Origin: Gephyromycinifex aptenodytis
GTDB lineage: Bacteria > Actinomycetota > Actinomycetes > Actinomycetales > Dermatophilaceae
Direction: 5' to 3'
DNA length: 64,000 nt
NCBI RefSeq assembly: GCF_012277275.1
Contig: NZ_CP051155.1
Coordinates: forward strand, 2,914,001-2,978,000
Shown here: piece after piece, positions 39,290 through 48,698 of the stretch
Position numbering within the stretch: the first letter of the stretch is position 1
How the letters are laid out: every line of letters starts with the position of its first letter
The notes under the pieces: model-generated
Told to the model about the DNA's origin: nothing
What the model saw: only the letters and a program-made list of their open reading frames with translations
The model's database searches: none
Position numbers and translations under genes: made by a program

Positions 39290-39942
39290 CGAGGCAGCGC
39301 CGGTTGCCCGGAGACGGCGCCGGGACGCTGCCCCTGCGGAGTGCTCTCGGCCAGGTGATCAGCGAGGTCGAGGACCTGGCGCGCCTCCTCCAGCGCGGGG
39401 ACGTAGCCCCCGTATCGCACGGAATCGAAGGCGTGAGATGCCTGGCTGATAGCGGTTGCGGCGCTGGGGTAGGCCACCAGCAGCGAGGTCGCCACCTCAT
39501 AGGCGGTGAGGTCGCTGGCGTCTGGAACGATCCCGGACTCGATGCCGGCGGCGGTAATCGCGCGGTAGGCCTCCAAGACAGCGGGGGCGCCACGGCCCGC
39601 CGCCAGATGCGCGGCGGCCGAGCGGCGATACTCGCCGCTACCGGCTCGTTCAGCCGTCAACACCGGGCCGCTCGGGTTCCCGGCCGGACTCGGGCGCCGC
39701 CGCCTGCGAATAGCGAACACGATGAGCACCAGCGCGGCCGCGGCCAGCACCGCCACGATCGCCAACACGGTCATCAGGGTCCCGTTGCCGTCGCTTTGAA
39801 CGGTCAACATCCCCTGTAGCCAATCCTGCAAACGCTCCCACCACGTGCCCGCGTATTCGGGTCGGGCGAGTTCGGTCTGCAGCATCTCGCGCGCCTGCTG
39901 CGTGTCGGGCGGGAGGCTGCGCGGTAGGGGGGCGATGTTCAC
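39286..39942 (-). CDS. DUF4129 domain membrane protein
   Basis: 218 residues. One transmembrane helix (about 57–78) separates a short N-terminal segment from a cytoplasmic C-terminal DUF4129-like domain with YRAITAAGIESGIVPDASDLTAYEVA. GTG start at 39942 overlaps the upstream stop. A longer open frame to 40659 is a shadow of the upstream gene. Confidence 0.82.
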   Translation of the reverse strand: MNIAPLPRSLPPDTQQAREMLQTELARPEYAGTWWERLQDWLQGMLTVQSDGNGTLMTVLAIVAVLAAAALVLIVFAIRRRRRPSPAGNPSGPVLTAERAGSGEYRRSAAAHLAAGRGAPAVLEAYRAITAAGIESGIVPDASDLTAYEVATSLLVAYPSAATAISQASHAFDSVRYGGYVPALEEARQVLDLADHLAESTPQGQRPGAVSGQPALPR

Positions 39943-41039
39943 GACAGTCCCGGCGTGACCTGGCCCGTTCCGCGTGCGAGGTCCAGGGCCAGGCCTTCGG
40001 TGCGGTACCGCCGATCCAGATAGACCAAGCCCACCACCGTGGCCGAGAACGGCAGCGTGAAGGTGTTGACGAGCACCATGACCAGCGCATAGGCACCGAC
40101 TCCGATGGCGGTCGAGGTGCCGGAGCCCAACCCGGCGGCGGCCAGCGCCGCAAAACCAGCGAACATGCTCACGCCCAGGACCGTCGCGGAGACGATGCTG
40201 ACGATGAGGTTTGCCGCGAACAGGATGAACAGAGTCCGCCAGAAGCTGCCCCGAACGAGTCCGACCGAACGGCGGAGCCCCGCGACCGGGCCGATCCGCT
40301 CCAACACGATGGCGGGGGCTGCCAGCGAGAGGTAGGTCCCGACAACGGTTGCCAACGCGACCACCAGCATCAGGACGAGCACGATCACGGCAATGAACTG
40401 CAGCACCCCCGAAGCGGCTCCGTCGCCGGGCTGCAAGATCTGGAAGGCGAGGAAGACAGCAAGAACCACCGGGATCCCGACGATGGTGGTCATGATGAGT
40501 GCGCTGAGCAGGCCGTAGCCGGCCAGGGCCAGCAGCCTGCCCCGCACATGCTGCCAAGCGGTACCGGATGTCATCCGATTGCCACGGACGGCATCGACGA
40601 CCGCTGGTAGCAGGAGGCCGGACAGGAAGAACGTCACCAGCGAGATGCCGGCACTCCACAGGTTGGTGGTGACGGAGAATCCGTCCGCCCAGGACTCATC
40701 GAGTGCGCTGGAGGTGCTGAACATCGGTAGCGCCACCGCTGCGGTGAGCAGCAGCATGAGCAGAGCGACACCGGCCAGGGCGACGAAGCTGGTGCCGAAC
40801 ATCGTGCGTGGGTTGAACCGCAGCACCCGGAAGGCGCTTTCGAAGATTTCACCGAACGTCATCGGGCGCAACGGGGCAACGGCCCGCTGAGCGATACCAG
40901 AATCGATCCGGTCCTGAGTCGTCCAGTCCTGCTGCGGCGGCATCGACCCGTACTCGTGGTGAGCCGGCGTGGCGCCGGGGGTCGTCCAGCCGTGATCGTG
41001 TTGCTGTTCGCCGTTGGGCGGCGGAAAAGGTGTACTCAT
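39939..41039 (-). CDS. Multi-pass membrane protein (glycerophosphodiester phosphodiesterase membrane-domain-like)
   Basis: 366 residues. A soluble His/Pro/Gln-rich N-terminus (about 1–55) is followed by MTFGEIFESAFRVLRFNPRTMFG and six or more transmembrane helices. The pattern fits the membrane domain often seen at the head of MoxR/DUF58 operons in actinobacteria; the family name is a guess from context. The ATG at 41039 has a GGGGAG ribosome-binding site. First gene of the five-gene run that ends with DUF58. Confidence 0.75.
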   Translation of the reverse strand: MSTPFPPPNGEQQHDHGWTTPGATPAHHEYGSMPPQQDWTTQDRIDSGIAQRAVAPLRPMTFGEIFESAFRVLRFNPRTMFGTSFVALAGVALLMLLLTAAVALPMFSTSSALDESWADGFSVTTNLWSAGISLVTFFLSGLLLPAVVDAVRGNRMTSGTAWQHVRGRLLALAGYGLLSALIMTTIVGIPVVLAVFLAFQILQPGDGAASGVLQFIAVIVLVLMLVVALATVVGTYLSLAAPAIVLERIGPVAGLRRSVGLVRGSFWRTLFILFAANLIVSIVSATVLGVSMFAGFAALAAAGLGSGTSTAIGVGAYALVMVLVNTFTLPFSATVVGLVYLDRRYRTEGLALDLARGTGQVTPGLS

Positions 41040-41213
41040 AACGCTCCCCGAATCGTCGTGTACAGAGCCCCGAATCGTCGTTTTCCTAAGCGTCTCATCT
41101 CGAACGCCGCGAGATGGGCAGGGCCCGGCCGGCCACTGCGCTTCCACCCTCGCGTTGAGACCTACTTGTCCGCCTTGTGCTCACTTCCGGACGAAGCCTG
41201 ACAGGATGAGGGT

Positions 41214-42641
41214 GTGACACAGCGACAGATTTCGGTAGTGGTGTTGGGTGGCGGACCTGGGGGATACGAGGCGGCCTTGGTAGCGGCGGCGCTCGGCGGA
41301 TCGGTGACGGTCGTCGATCGTGACGGCGTCGGCGGCGCTGCCGTCCTCACGGACTGCGTGCCGAGCAAGGCCCTCATCTCGACGGCGGCCTATGTGGGGC
41401 ATGTCGAAGAGGCGCGCGACATGGGGGTGCACCTGGCACCTGAGGTGGAGCGGCGCACCACCGATTCCGCGGCGCTGGTTGCCGATATGGCCGAGATCAA
41501 CGACCGGGTGGTCGCGCTCGCCGGCGCCCAGAGCCGAGACATCCAGAACCGCCTGGAGCAGGTAGGCGTCCGGGTCATCAAGGGCACCGGCACGTTGCTC
41601 GACTCCTCCACTGTCGAGGCGCGCACCTCAGACGGCCAGGTCGAGACCTTGAACGCCGAGATGATCCTGCTTGCCACGGGCGCTACGCCCCGAGTCCTGC
41701 CCACCGCGCAGCCGGACGGCGAACGCATTCTCACCTGGAAGCAGATCTTCAACCTGCGTGAGGTCCCACGCAAGATGATCGTCGTGGGCTCCGGTGTCAC
41801 CGGCGCCGAGCTCGCCCAGGCATTCCTGGGCTTGGGCGCCCACGTCGTCCTGGTGTCCTCCCGCGATCGGGTACTGCCCGGCGAGGACCCGGACGCCGCT
41901 CAGCTCATCGAGGATGTCTTCCGCCGTCGCGGCATGGAAGTTCTCAACCGTTCCCGCGCTTCAGCGGTCGAGCGCACCGAGGACGGCGTCGTCGTCACCC
42001 TTGAGGACGGTCGCACGATCGAGGGTTCGCACGCCTTGATCGCCGTGGGTTCGATTCCGGCGACGGACAACCTCGGCCTGGAGCAGGCGGGGGTGGAGCT
42101 TTCGCCCAGCGGCCACATCGTCGTCGACCGGGTTTCGCGCACCACCGCTCGCGGGGTCTACGCCGCAGGTGACTGCACGGGCGTGCTGCCGCTGGCCTCC
42201 GTCGCTGCCACCCAGGGCCGGATCGCCGTCGCGCACGCGCTCGGCGACGCGGTGGCCCCGCTGCAGGTGCGGGGGGTCAGCGCCAACATTTTCACCGACC
42301 CCGAGATCGCCACGGTGGGTACCGCGCAGCAGGGCGGTGACCAGCCCGAGGGCGTGCACACGGTGATGATGCCCTTCGCGACGAACGCCCGCGCGAAGAT
42401 GGACAACCTCACCGACGGCTTCGTGAAGTTGCATGCGCGTAACGGCAGCGGTGTGCTGGTGGGCGGCGTCGTGGTTGCCCCACGCGCCAGTGAGCTCATC
42501 TTCCCCATCGCCTTGGCTGTACAGCAGCGACTGACGGTGGATCAGGTGGCGTCCACGATTACGGTCTACCCTTCGCTATCCGGTTCGATCGCTGAGGCGG
42601 CGCGACGTATGCATGTCATTGACGATGAACCCTCCGCCTGA
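41214..42641 (+). CDS. lpdA: NAD(P)H-quinone dehydrogenase-like flavoprotein (LpdA type)
   Basis: 475 residues of the pyridine nucleotide-disulfide oxidoreductase fold: FAD motif GGGPGG (12–17), NAD(P) motif VVGSGVTGAELAQAFLGLG and YAAGDCTGVLPLASVA. The redox-active pair expected as CxxxxC is not complete: GGAAVLTDCVPSK keeps only C48. This matches mycobacterial LpdA (Rv3303c), which reduces quinones rather than acting in the pyruvate dehydrogenase complex. GTG start with CAGGAT 6 nt upstream. Confidence 0.85.
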   Translation: MTQRQISVVVLGGGPGGYEAALVAAALGGSVTVVDRDGVGGAAVLTDCVPSKALISTAAYVGHVEEARDMGVHLAPEVERRTTDSAALVADMAEINDRVVALAGAQSRDIQNRLEQVGVRVIKGTGTLLDSSTVEARTSDGQVETLNAEMILLATGATPRVLPTAQPDGERILTWKQIFNLREVPRKMIVVGSGVTGAELAQAFLGLGAHVVLVSSRDRVLPGEDPDAAQLIEDVFRRRGMEVLNRSRASAVERTEDGVVVTLEDGRTIEGSHALIAVGSIPATDNLGLEQAGVELSPSGHIVVDRVSRTTARGVYAAGDCTGVLPLASVAATQGRIAVAHALGDAVAPLQVRGVSANIFTDPEIATVGTAQQGGDQPEGVHTVMMPFATNARAKMDNLTDGFVKLHARNGSGVLVGGVVVAPRASELIFPIALAVQQRLTVDQVASTITVYPSLSGSIAEAARRMHVIDDEPSA

Positions 42642-42662
42642 CCCCTATCTCAGGAGACCCAC

Positions 42663-42956
42663 ATGGTGAACTTGTCCGGTCTGATCGGCAAGGCCAAACA
42701 GATGGTGCAGAAGAACCCCGACGCTTTGCGTTCCGGTGTCGAGAAGGTCCGCGGCGTCGTGGACGACAAGACGAAGGGCAAATACTCCGATCAGCTCGCC
42801 AAGGGCAGCGAGATGGTGGATAAGGCGTTGGGTGTTCCCGGTCAGACCCGGGATGCCTACCGCGACGAGGCGAGCACCCCGACCCCCGAGCCTGACCCGG
42901 TCAAGGCCGACCCGATCGAGCCTCCGGAGGACATCGAGCCGCCGCGCCCGGTCTGA
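42663..42956 (+). CDS. MT0933-like antitoxin family protein
   Basis: 97 residues. The N-terminal half resembles the MT0933 antitoxin family (Rv0909-type): LIGKAKQMVQKNPDALRSGVEKVRGVVDDKTKGKYSDQLAKGSEMVDKAL. The end is a proline/acidic tail. No toxin gene lies next to it, so it may have a different role. A clean terminator follows. Confidence 0.7.
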   Translation: MVNLSGLIGKAKQMVQKNPDALRSGVEKVRGVVDDKTKGKYSDQLAKGSEMVDKALGVPGQTRDAYRDEASTPTPEPDPVKADPIEPPEDIEPPRPV

Positions 42957-42972
42957 GCACCCCCCCCGATAA

Positions 42973-43016
42973 CGTTGAAGGGCTGAACACCTAGTGAGGT
43001 GTTCAGCCCTTCAACG
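42973..43016. terminator. Strong terminator between convergent genes
   Basis: A perfect 20-bp stem (42973–42992 with 42997–43016) around an AGTG loop, between the antitoxin-like gene (+) and the biotin carboxylase gene (−). Confidence 0.92.
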
Positions 43017-43032
43017 TGAGCCCGACGTCGAT

Positions 43033-44820
43033 TTACTCGGCGTCCTTGATCTCGGCCAGGACCGTGCCGCTGGTGACGGTTTCACCGATCGTCGCGGTCA
43101 GACCCGTGACGACGCCGGCCTTGTGGGCGTTGATGGGCTGCTCCATCTTCATCGCCTCGAGCACGACCACAAGGTCACCCTCGGCCACGGTCGCGCCCTC
43201 TTCGACAGCGAGCTTGACGATGGTGCCCTGCATGGGCGCGGTGAGGGAGTCGCCGGAGGCCTTCGCCGCCTTGCCGCCGCTGCCTGCCCGACGGGGTGCC
43301 TTCCGCTTGGCGCCAGAGGTGCCGCCGCCACCGCTGAATGCCATGTCGCTGGGCAGGCTGACTTCCAGACGCTTCCCGCCCACCTCGACGACCACCTTGG
43401 TGCGGTCCGTGGTCTCGGTGGTGCTGCCATCGGTGGTCGGCCCGGAGTAGGGCTCGATGGTGTTGTTGAACTCGGTCTCCATCCACGTCGTGTAGACGCT
43501 GAACGGCTGCTCCGGGTCCTCAGGAGCGAACGCGGGGTCCTCCACCACGGCGCGGTGGAAAGTCAACGCGGTAGGCATGCCTTCGACCTCGAACTCGGCA
43601 AGGGCCCGGCGGGCCCGCTGCAGGGCCTGCTGGCGGGTGGCGCCGGTGACGATGAGCTTGGCCAGCATGGAGTCGAACTGCCCAGAGATGACGTCGCCCT
43701 GCTCGATGCCGGAGTCCAGCCGGACGCCGGGGCCCGAGGGTGGGCGGAAGGTCATCACCGTGCCGGGGGCGGGCAGGAAGTTACGGCCCGGGTCTTCACC
43801 GTTGATGCGGAACTCGAAGGAGTGGCCGCGGATCTCCGGCTCGGTGTAACCCAGTTCTTCGCCGTTGGCGATTCGCAGTTGCTCGCGCACCAGGTCGATG
43901 CCGGTGACCTCTTCGGTGACCGGGTGTTCCACCTGCAGCCGCGTGTTCACTTCGAGGAAGCTGATCAGCCCGTCCTGGCCGACGAGGTACTCGCAGGTGC
44001 CTGCGCCGACGTAACCGGCTTCCTTCAGGATGGCCTTGGAAGCGCGGATCAGTTCGGCGTTCTGCTCCTCGGTCAGGAACGGCGCCGGGGCCTCTTCGAC
44101 GAGCTTCTGGTGGCGACGCTGCAGTGAGCAGTCGCGGGTGGAGACGACGACCACATTGCCGTGCTGGTCGGCCAGGCACTGGGTCTCCACGTGCCGGGGC
44201 TTGTCCAGGAAGCGCTCGACGAAGCACTCGCCGCGGCCGAAGGCGCTCACGGCCTCACGGGTTGCCGACTCGAACAGTTCGGGGATCTCTTCGATGGTGC
44301 GGGCAACCTTCAGGCCGCGCCCGCCGCCGCCGTAGGCCGCCTTGATGGCCACCGGGACGCCGTACTCCTTGGCGAACTCGACGATCTCCTCGGCGCCCTT
44401 GGCCGGGTCCTTGGTTCCGGGAACCAGGGGGGCGTTGGCTTTGGTAGCGATGTGCCGCGCCTTCACCTTGTCACCGAGGGAGTCGATGGCTGCGGGGCTG
44501 GGGCCGATCCAGATGAGGCCCGCGTCAAGGACCGCCTGCGCGAAGCTCGCGTTCTCGGCGAGGAAGCCATAGCCCGGGTGCACGGCGTCTGCGCCGGCCT
44601 CTTTGGCGATCTCGAGCAGTTTTTCCTGCACGAGGTAACTTTCGCCGGGCGTTGACCCGCCTAGTGCGTAGGCCTCGTCCGCGACCTTGACGTGGAGCGC
44701 GTCGCGGTCAGGGTCGGCGTAGACGGCGACGGAGGCGATCCCACTGTCCTTGCACGCACGTGCGATACGGACGGCGATCTCTCCACGGTTTGCGATCAAG
44801 ACTTTGCTGATGGACGCCAT
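43033..44820 (-). CDS. Acyl-CoA carboxylase alpha chain (biotin carboxylase + BCCP)
   Basis: 595 residues. The biotin carboxylase domain has [36 protein letters not shown] and [18 protein letters not shown] biotinyl-carrier domain at the C-terminus carries the biotin-accepting lysine K558 in EAMKMEQP. A flexible Gly/Lys-rich linker lies before it. Length and layout match AccA3-type alpha subunits that serve several carboxyltransferases. The beta subunit at 55151 is a possible partner. The ATG at 44820 gives the conserved [14 protein letters not shown] start. Confidence 0.95.
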   Translation of the reverse strand: MASISKVLIANRGEIAVRIARACKDSGIASVAVYADPDRDALHVKVADEAYALGGSTPGESYLVQEKLLEIAKEAGADAVHPGYGFLAENASFAQAVLDAGLIWIGPSPAAIDSLGDKVKARHIATKANAPLVPGTKDPAKGAEEIVEFAKEYGVPVAIKAAYGGGGRGLKVARTIEEIPELFESATREAVSAFGRGECFVERFLDKPRHVETQCLADQHGNVVVVSTRDCSLQRRHQKLVEEAPAPFLTEEQNAELIRASKAILKEAGYVGAGTCEYLVGQDGLISFLEVNTRLQVEHPVTEEVTGIDLVREQLRIANGEELGYTEPEIRGHSFEFRINGEDPGRNFLPAPGTVMTFRPPSGPGVRLDSGIEQGDVISGQFDSMLAKLIVTGATRQQALQRARRALAEFEVEGMPTALTFHRAVVEDPAFAPEDPEQPFSVYTTWMETEFNNTIEPYSGPTTDGSTTETTDRTKVVVEVGGKRLEVSLPSDMAFSGGGGTSGAKRKAPRRAGSGGKAAKASGDSLTAPMQGTIVKLAVEEGATVAEGDLVVVLEAMKMEQPINAHKAGVVTGLTATIGETVTSGTVLAEIKDAE

Positions 44821-44916
44821 GGATCGGACTCTAGCGCGGTAGCTGTCGCGGTGGCGGCTACGTCGACTGGTGGGTTGTTGCGTGAGTGTGAACACACAGC
44901 CTTAAGCCACATTCAG

Positions 44917-46194
44917 TCACTTTTTGCGGGAACCTTTGACCGCCGAAGCCGTCACGATGAGCGCAAGGATCGCGGCAGCGGCTGCTCCCGGGGACAACCC
45001 CGTCGGCTCCTGGCCGCTGCGCAGCTGCTGGGCGGGGCGGGGCGCCGGTTCGGCGCCGCGGGTGGCGGCTGACCCGTCCCGGGAGGGGATGCCGTTACCG
45101 GCCGCAGCCTGGGTGAAGTCGTCGATGGCGGTACGCATCGCCGCTGCCAACTCGGCGTCGCTGCGAGCCTCGGTGTAGGTGCCGCCGCTGTACTCGGCCA
45201 GACAGCTGAGCTGGCGCCGGGCGTTGGCATCGACTCGCACGCCGACGGTGTGGATGCGCACGTCCACCCCGGAGCTTTCCGCTTTGCGCAGCGCTTCGCA
45301 CGGGTCGGGACGGCAGGACTCTTCACCGTCGGAGACCAGCAGGATGGAACGTTCTCCACCGGAGCCGAGGTCACCGATGGCCTTCTCGACGGTGTACCCG
45401 ATCGGAGTTTCTCCCACTGGCTGGAAAGACCGGACCGAGCGGCGCAGTTCGTTGCGATCCAGAGGCGCCAACGGCGTGATGAGTCGAGTGTCTCGGCAGG
45501 CCTGCGGCGTCGGTTTGCCACCGCTGTTGACTTCGGAACCGAACACTCGCAGTCCCACCTGGGTCGCGGGGTCGATCCGGCCCAGCATCTGATCCACCGC
45601 GTTCTGCGCGGCGCTCATCGAGGTGCCGCCGCGGTTGTTCTCGCGAGCCATCGAGCCGGAGGCGTCCAACACGATCATCAGCTTGGAGTCGGCGCCGCCG
45701 GAGGGGGCACCGCCCGCGGTATCCCGGCCGCGCCCCGCCGATCCGGCGCGGGCGCCGGGGCTGCTGTCCGGCGTGGCGCGGGGGTCAGCGGCAGCTGCGG
45801 GTTCCTCGCGGCCTCTTCCGCGTAAGCGGTCCAAGAACGAGCCACCCCGGCGCGGTGGGTCCGCCTGATTCTGCTCGGGTACAGACGAGCCCGGCTGGTT
45901 TCGGTCCCGCTGGCTGCCGGTGTCGGTGCGGCCGCGCAACCGGTCCAGGAAAGACGGTTCCCCGTCACGGTTGAGCCGCTCGTCTCGTCCGCTGTCGGGT
46001 GCGCTGTTCGAGCCGTCGTTCTTCGACCCGCTGCCGGAGCCCGCGTCGGCCGAGGGGGCGGGGGTAGTGGTGAAGGTGGGTTCGGGCGAGCGGGCTGTGC
46101 TGGAGTCCGAGCCGCTGGCCAGGCCGAACAAGGTGGTCCAGGCGAGGGCAAGCAAGACCAGCAGCCCGATCAGCGGCCACAGAATTGCCTTCAT
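44917..46194 (-). CDS. VWA domain membrane protein
   Basis: 425 residues. A N-terminal helix (about 3–25) is followed by a long disordered Ser/Gly/Arg-rich region in which SFLDRLRGR occurs twice (81–89 and 119–127). The von Willebrand factor A domain has the MIDAS motif DASGSM (177–182) and VSDGEESCRPDPC. A second hydrophobic helix lies at the C-terminus followed by a basic tail. The domain is probably outside the membrane, binding a protein ligand through a metal ion. The ATG has a GGAG ribosome-binding site. Confidence 0.85.
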   Translation of the reverse strand: MKAILWPLIGLLVLLALAWTTLFGLASGSDSSTARSPEPTFTTTPAPSADAGSGSGSKNDGSNSAPDSGRDERLNRDGEPSFLDRLRGRTDTGSQRDRNQPGSSVPEQNQADPPRRGGSFLDRLRGRGREEPAAAADPRATPDSSPGARAGSAGRGRDTAGGAPSGGADSKLMIVLDASGSMARENNRGGTSMSAAQNAVDQMLGRIDPATQVGLRVFGSEVNSGGKPTPQACRDTRLITPLAPLDRNELRRSVRSFQPVGETPIGYTVEKAIGDLGSGGERSILLVSDGEESCRPDPCEALRKAESSGVDVRIHTVGVRVDANARRQLSCLAEYSGGTYTEARSDAELAAAMRTAIDDFTQAAAGNGIPSRDGSAATRGAEPAPRPAQQLRSGQEPTGLSPGAAAAAILALIVTASAVKGSRKK

Positions 46195-46426
46195 GTCGCT
46201 CCTGCCCGGGTCCTGGGTTCACCGAGCGCAATTGCCCGATCATCTCCGCATGTCTAGGGCTTTTCCTGCGCCGGTGCAAGAACATGACCGGGCGTGGCGA
46301 AGATCGTGCGGATCGCCGACGGGCCGGTCGGGCTCCGCGGTTGCCCGACATTGCGCACGGGAACCCCTGGTCGGATCGTGCCATTCTGGAGCACAGAGGT
46401 GAGGGCGGCTGAGGTGGGAGGCTGGG

Positions 46427-46882
46427 ATGGGAACGGATCTGGCAGCGAACACCGAAGCCCAGCGCCGCCTCTACGGCGCTCCGCTGCGGGACTTGGTGAC
46501 CGGGGTCCTGACCTCCTTGGAGCTCACCCAAGGACGCTTGGCCGACGTCCTCGGGGTCTCGGCCCCGATGCTCAGCCAGTTGATGTCCGGCCACCGGGTC
46601 AAGATCGGCGACCCGGCGGTCGTGCAGCGGTTGCAGAGCCTGCTGGCGCTGTGCGGGGACAGCACTCCACTGAGCCCCGAAGAGCGGGCGGCGCGCTTGC
46701 GTGACATCCGCGGTTCGCGGTGCGCTCTCCTGGTTGCCTCGGAGGGGAAGACAGCTCATGAGGTGGTGTTGCAGGAATTACGCGCTCGGGCCACCCGCGA
46801 CGAGCTCGACGCGGCATCCCAGCGGGTTCAGACGCCCGCGCTGGCAGACCTGCTGCGGGAAGCGGCCCGCGCGAACGGTTGA
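46427..46882 (+). CDS. HTH (XRE-like) DNA-binding protein
   Basis: 151 residues. A helix-turn-helix lies at about 25–60 (LELTQGRLADVLGVSAPMLSQLMSGHRVKIGDPAVVQRLQSL), and the C-terminal half is helical and acidic/basic. The ATG has a GGGAGG ribosome-binding site. It is divergent from the VWA gene and convergent with the peptide-binding protein, from which a terminator separates it. Target unknown. Confidence 0.82.
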   Translation: MGTDLAANTEAQRRLYGAPLRDLVTGVLTSLELTQGRLADVLGVSAPMLSQLMSGHRVKIGDPAVVQRLQSLLALCGDSTPLSPEERAARLRDIRGSRCALLVASEGKTAHEVVLQELRARATRDELDAASQRVQTPALADLLREAARANG

Positions 46883-46914
46883 CCGCTCTGGGCGAGCCTG
46901 CACGTCGGACGACA

Positions 46915-46948
46915 GAGCCGCGCCCTACCCGCAGGTAGGACGCGGCTC
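46915..46948. terminator. Terminator between HTH gene and peptide-transport operon
   Basis: A 15-bp stem with one C·A mismatch (46915–46929 with 46934–46948) between convergent genes; GC-rich, no long T tract. Confidence 0.82.
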
Positions 46949-46967
46949 AGCCGATCAGAGGATCAGG

Positions 46968-48698
46968 TCACTTGTGTGAGCTGCCCTTGACCCAACCGAC
47001 GTTCTCCCACTGCGGGTGCATGGAACCGAAGGCCGCCGGGCCCCAGTTCGCCAGCCCCTTGCGGACGGCCCACATCTCCGGGCCGTTGAACAGCGGCATC
47101 TGGCCGTACAGCTGCAGCCATTCCTTCTCGATGGCGTTCATCTCGGCGGTCTGCTCAGCCTGGTCCTCGATGCCGCCGAGGGCCTTCATCCGCTTGTCGA
47201 GCTCGGGGGTGCCGACCGTGGAGTAGTTGCTACCGGAGTCAGAGCACATCGTCTGGCACACGCTGGTCAGCGGCGAGCTGCTGTTGGAGCTCCACCCCAT
47301 GGCCAGGAAGCCGAAGTCGCGCTTCTCCATCGTCGGCCCGAACGCTGCCGCGGGGCGGATGTCCAGGGCGAGGTCGATTCCGCCGGCCTTGACCTGCTTC
47401 TGCACGGTCTGGGCCAGGGCCGTGGTCATCGGGTCGTCGCCGAAGGTCGTGTACTTCACGCTGACCTTCTTGCCGTCCTTGGCGAAGATGCCGTCTGAGC
47501 CCTCGGTGTAGCCGGCGTCCTTCAGCGTCTTCTTGGCGTCCTCCGGGGAGAACTCGACAGGCATGTTGTCGGCGGTCTCGGGCTGGAAGTTGAAGTACAG
47601 CGCCGAGTTGGCCGGCTTCTCCTTCCAATCCATCCCGTTGAAGCGGACCTGCTTGATCTCTTCGCGGTTGATCGACTGCCAGATCGCCTTACGGACGTTG
47701 ATGTCCTTGAGGCTGTCGGCCTTGGCGTTGAACAGGAAGACGTTCGTCGTCAGACGCGGGGCGGTACGCACTTCGAGGTCCGTCGCGCCCTTGACCTGGG
47801 CCAGGCGGGCCTTGTTGCCGACGCGGGTGGCATCGATCTCGCCGTTCTTGAACGCCGGGATCGTCGCCGAGTCTTCCATTTGGCGGAAGACGATCTTGCT
47901 CAGCAGCGGCTTCTCACCCCACCACTTGTCGTTCGGCTTGAGCACGATCGTCTTGCTCTGCTGGTCGATGGTGTCCAGCGTGAACGGGCCGGAGCGAAGC
48001 TCGGGGTGGAACTCCGTCTTCATCAACTCGTTGAAGGCCTTCGGGCTCGCGCCGAGCTTGGGGTGAATCAGGCCCTGGAAGAACTCGGTGGGCGGGTAGT
48101 AGGGCGTCTTCATCGTGACGACGACCTCGTTGGGCGTCTCACCCTGAACGACGGATTCGATGTTCTCGTAGCCCGTTGTCGCGACGTTGTTGTAACCGCC
48201 CTTGTCGACCGTCTGCGCGTGTGCCTTCCAGGTCGCCTCGAAGGCGGTGTAGTCGATGGGGGTGTCGTCGTTCCACTTGGCCTTCGGGTTCATCTTGAAG
48301 GTGATGACCTGCTTGCCGTCTTTCTCCTCCACCTTGGGCATCTCGGTGAGGAACTCGGTGCGCGGGCTCATCTCGCCGTCGGCTGACCAGTTGTAGAGGA
48401 TCGGGTCGGTGGCGTCCAGAACGCGGTTGTACTCGGCGAGGTTTCCATCGACGTGCCAGCCGTTGAAGTTCGTCGTCCAGTCCGAGATGTCCCGTGTGAA
48501 GACGCCGCCCTCCTCCAGGGCGCTGCGGTCCTGGGCGTTGGTGGCCGCGATGTCGGACCCGTCTTGAGCGGCTCCAGTGGCATTTCCGCCGCCTCCGGAT
48601 CCGCCTTCACCGCTGTCGCCGCCGCTGGCGCAGCCGGAGAGAACGAGGGCTGCGCTCATGCAGGCCGCGAGGGCTAGATTCGTTGTGCGACTCTTCAT
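46968..48698 (-). CDS. Peptide ABC transporter substrate-binding lipoprotein
   Basis: 576 residues, SBP family 5. A lipobox (VLSGC, cysteine near residue 23) anchors it. The mature protein has a Gly/Ser-rich linker and then the peptide-binding fold, with KWNDDTPIDYTAFEATWKA, LNPKAKW-like and VRKAIWQSINREEI segments typical of DppA/OppA proteins. It binds di-/oligopeptides or similar ligands. Its start overlaps the ATPase stop by 4 nt, so it is last in the operon. Confidence 0.93.
   Translation of the reverse strand: MKSRTTNLALAACMSAALVLSGCASGGDSGEGGSGGGGNATGAAQDGSDIAATNAQDRSALEEGGVFTRDISDWTTNFNGWHVDGNLAEYNRVLDATDPILYNWSADGEMSPRTEFLTEMPKVEEKDGKQVITFKMNPKAKWNDDTPIDYTAFEATWKAHAQTVDKGGYNNVATTGYENIESVVQGETPNEVVVTMKTPYYPPTEFFQGLIHPKLGASPKAFNELMKTEFHPELRSGPFTLDTIDQQSKTIVLKPNDKWWGEKPLLSKIVFRQMEDSATIPAFKNGEIDATRVGNKARLAQVKGATDLEVRTAPRLTTNVFLFNAKADSLKDINVRKAIWQSINREEIKQVRFNGMDWKEKPANSALYFNFQPETADNMPVEFSPEDAKKTLKDAGYTEGSDGIFAKDGKKVSVKYTTFGDDPMTTALAQTVQKQVKAGGIDLALDIRPAAAFGPTMEKRDFGFLAMGWSSNSSSPLTSVCQTMCSDSGSNYSTVGTPELDKRMKALGGIEDQAEQTAEMNAIEKEWLQLYGQMPLFNGPEMWAVRKGLANWGPAAFGSMHPQWENVGWVKGSSHK

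Noticed and set aside
42663-42956. A toxin–antitoxin pair
   Set aside because: Only an antitoxin-like protein is present; the neighbouring genes are a flavoprotein and a biotin carboxylase, neither a toxin.
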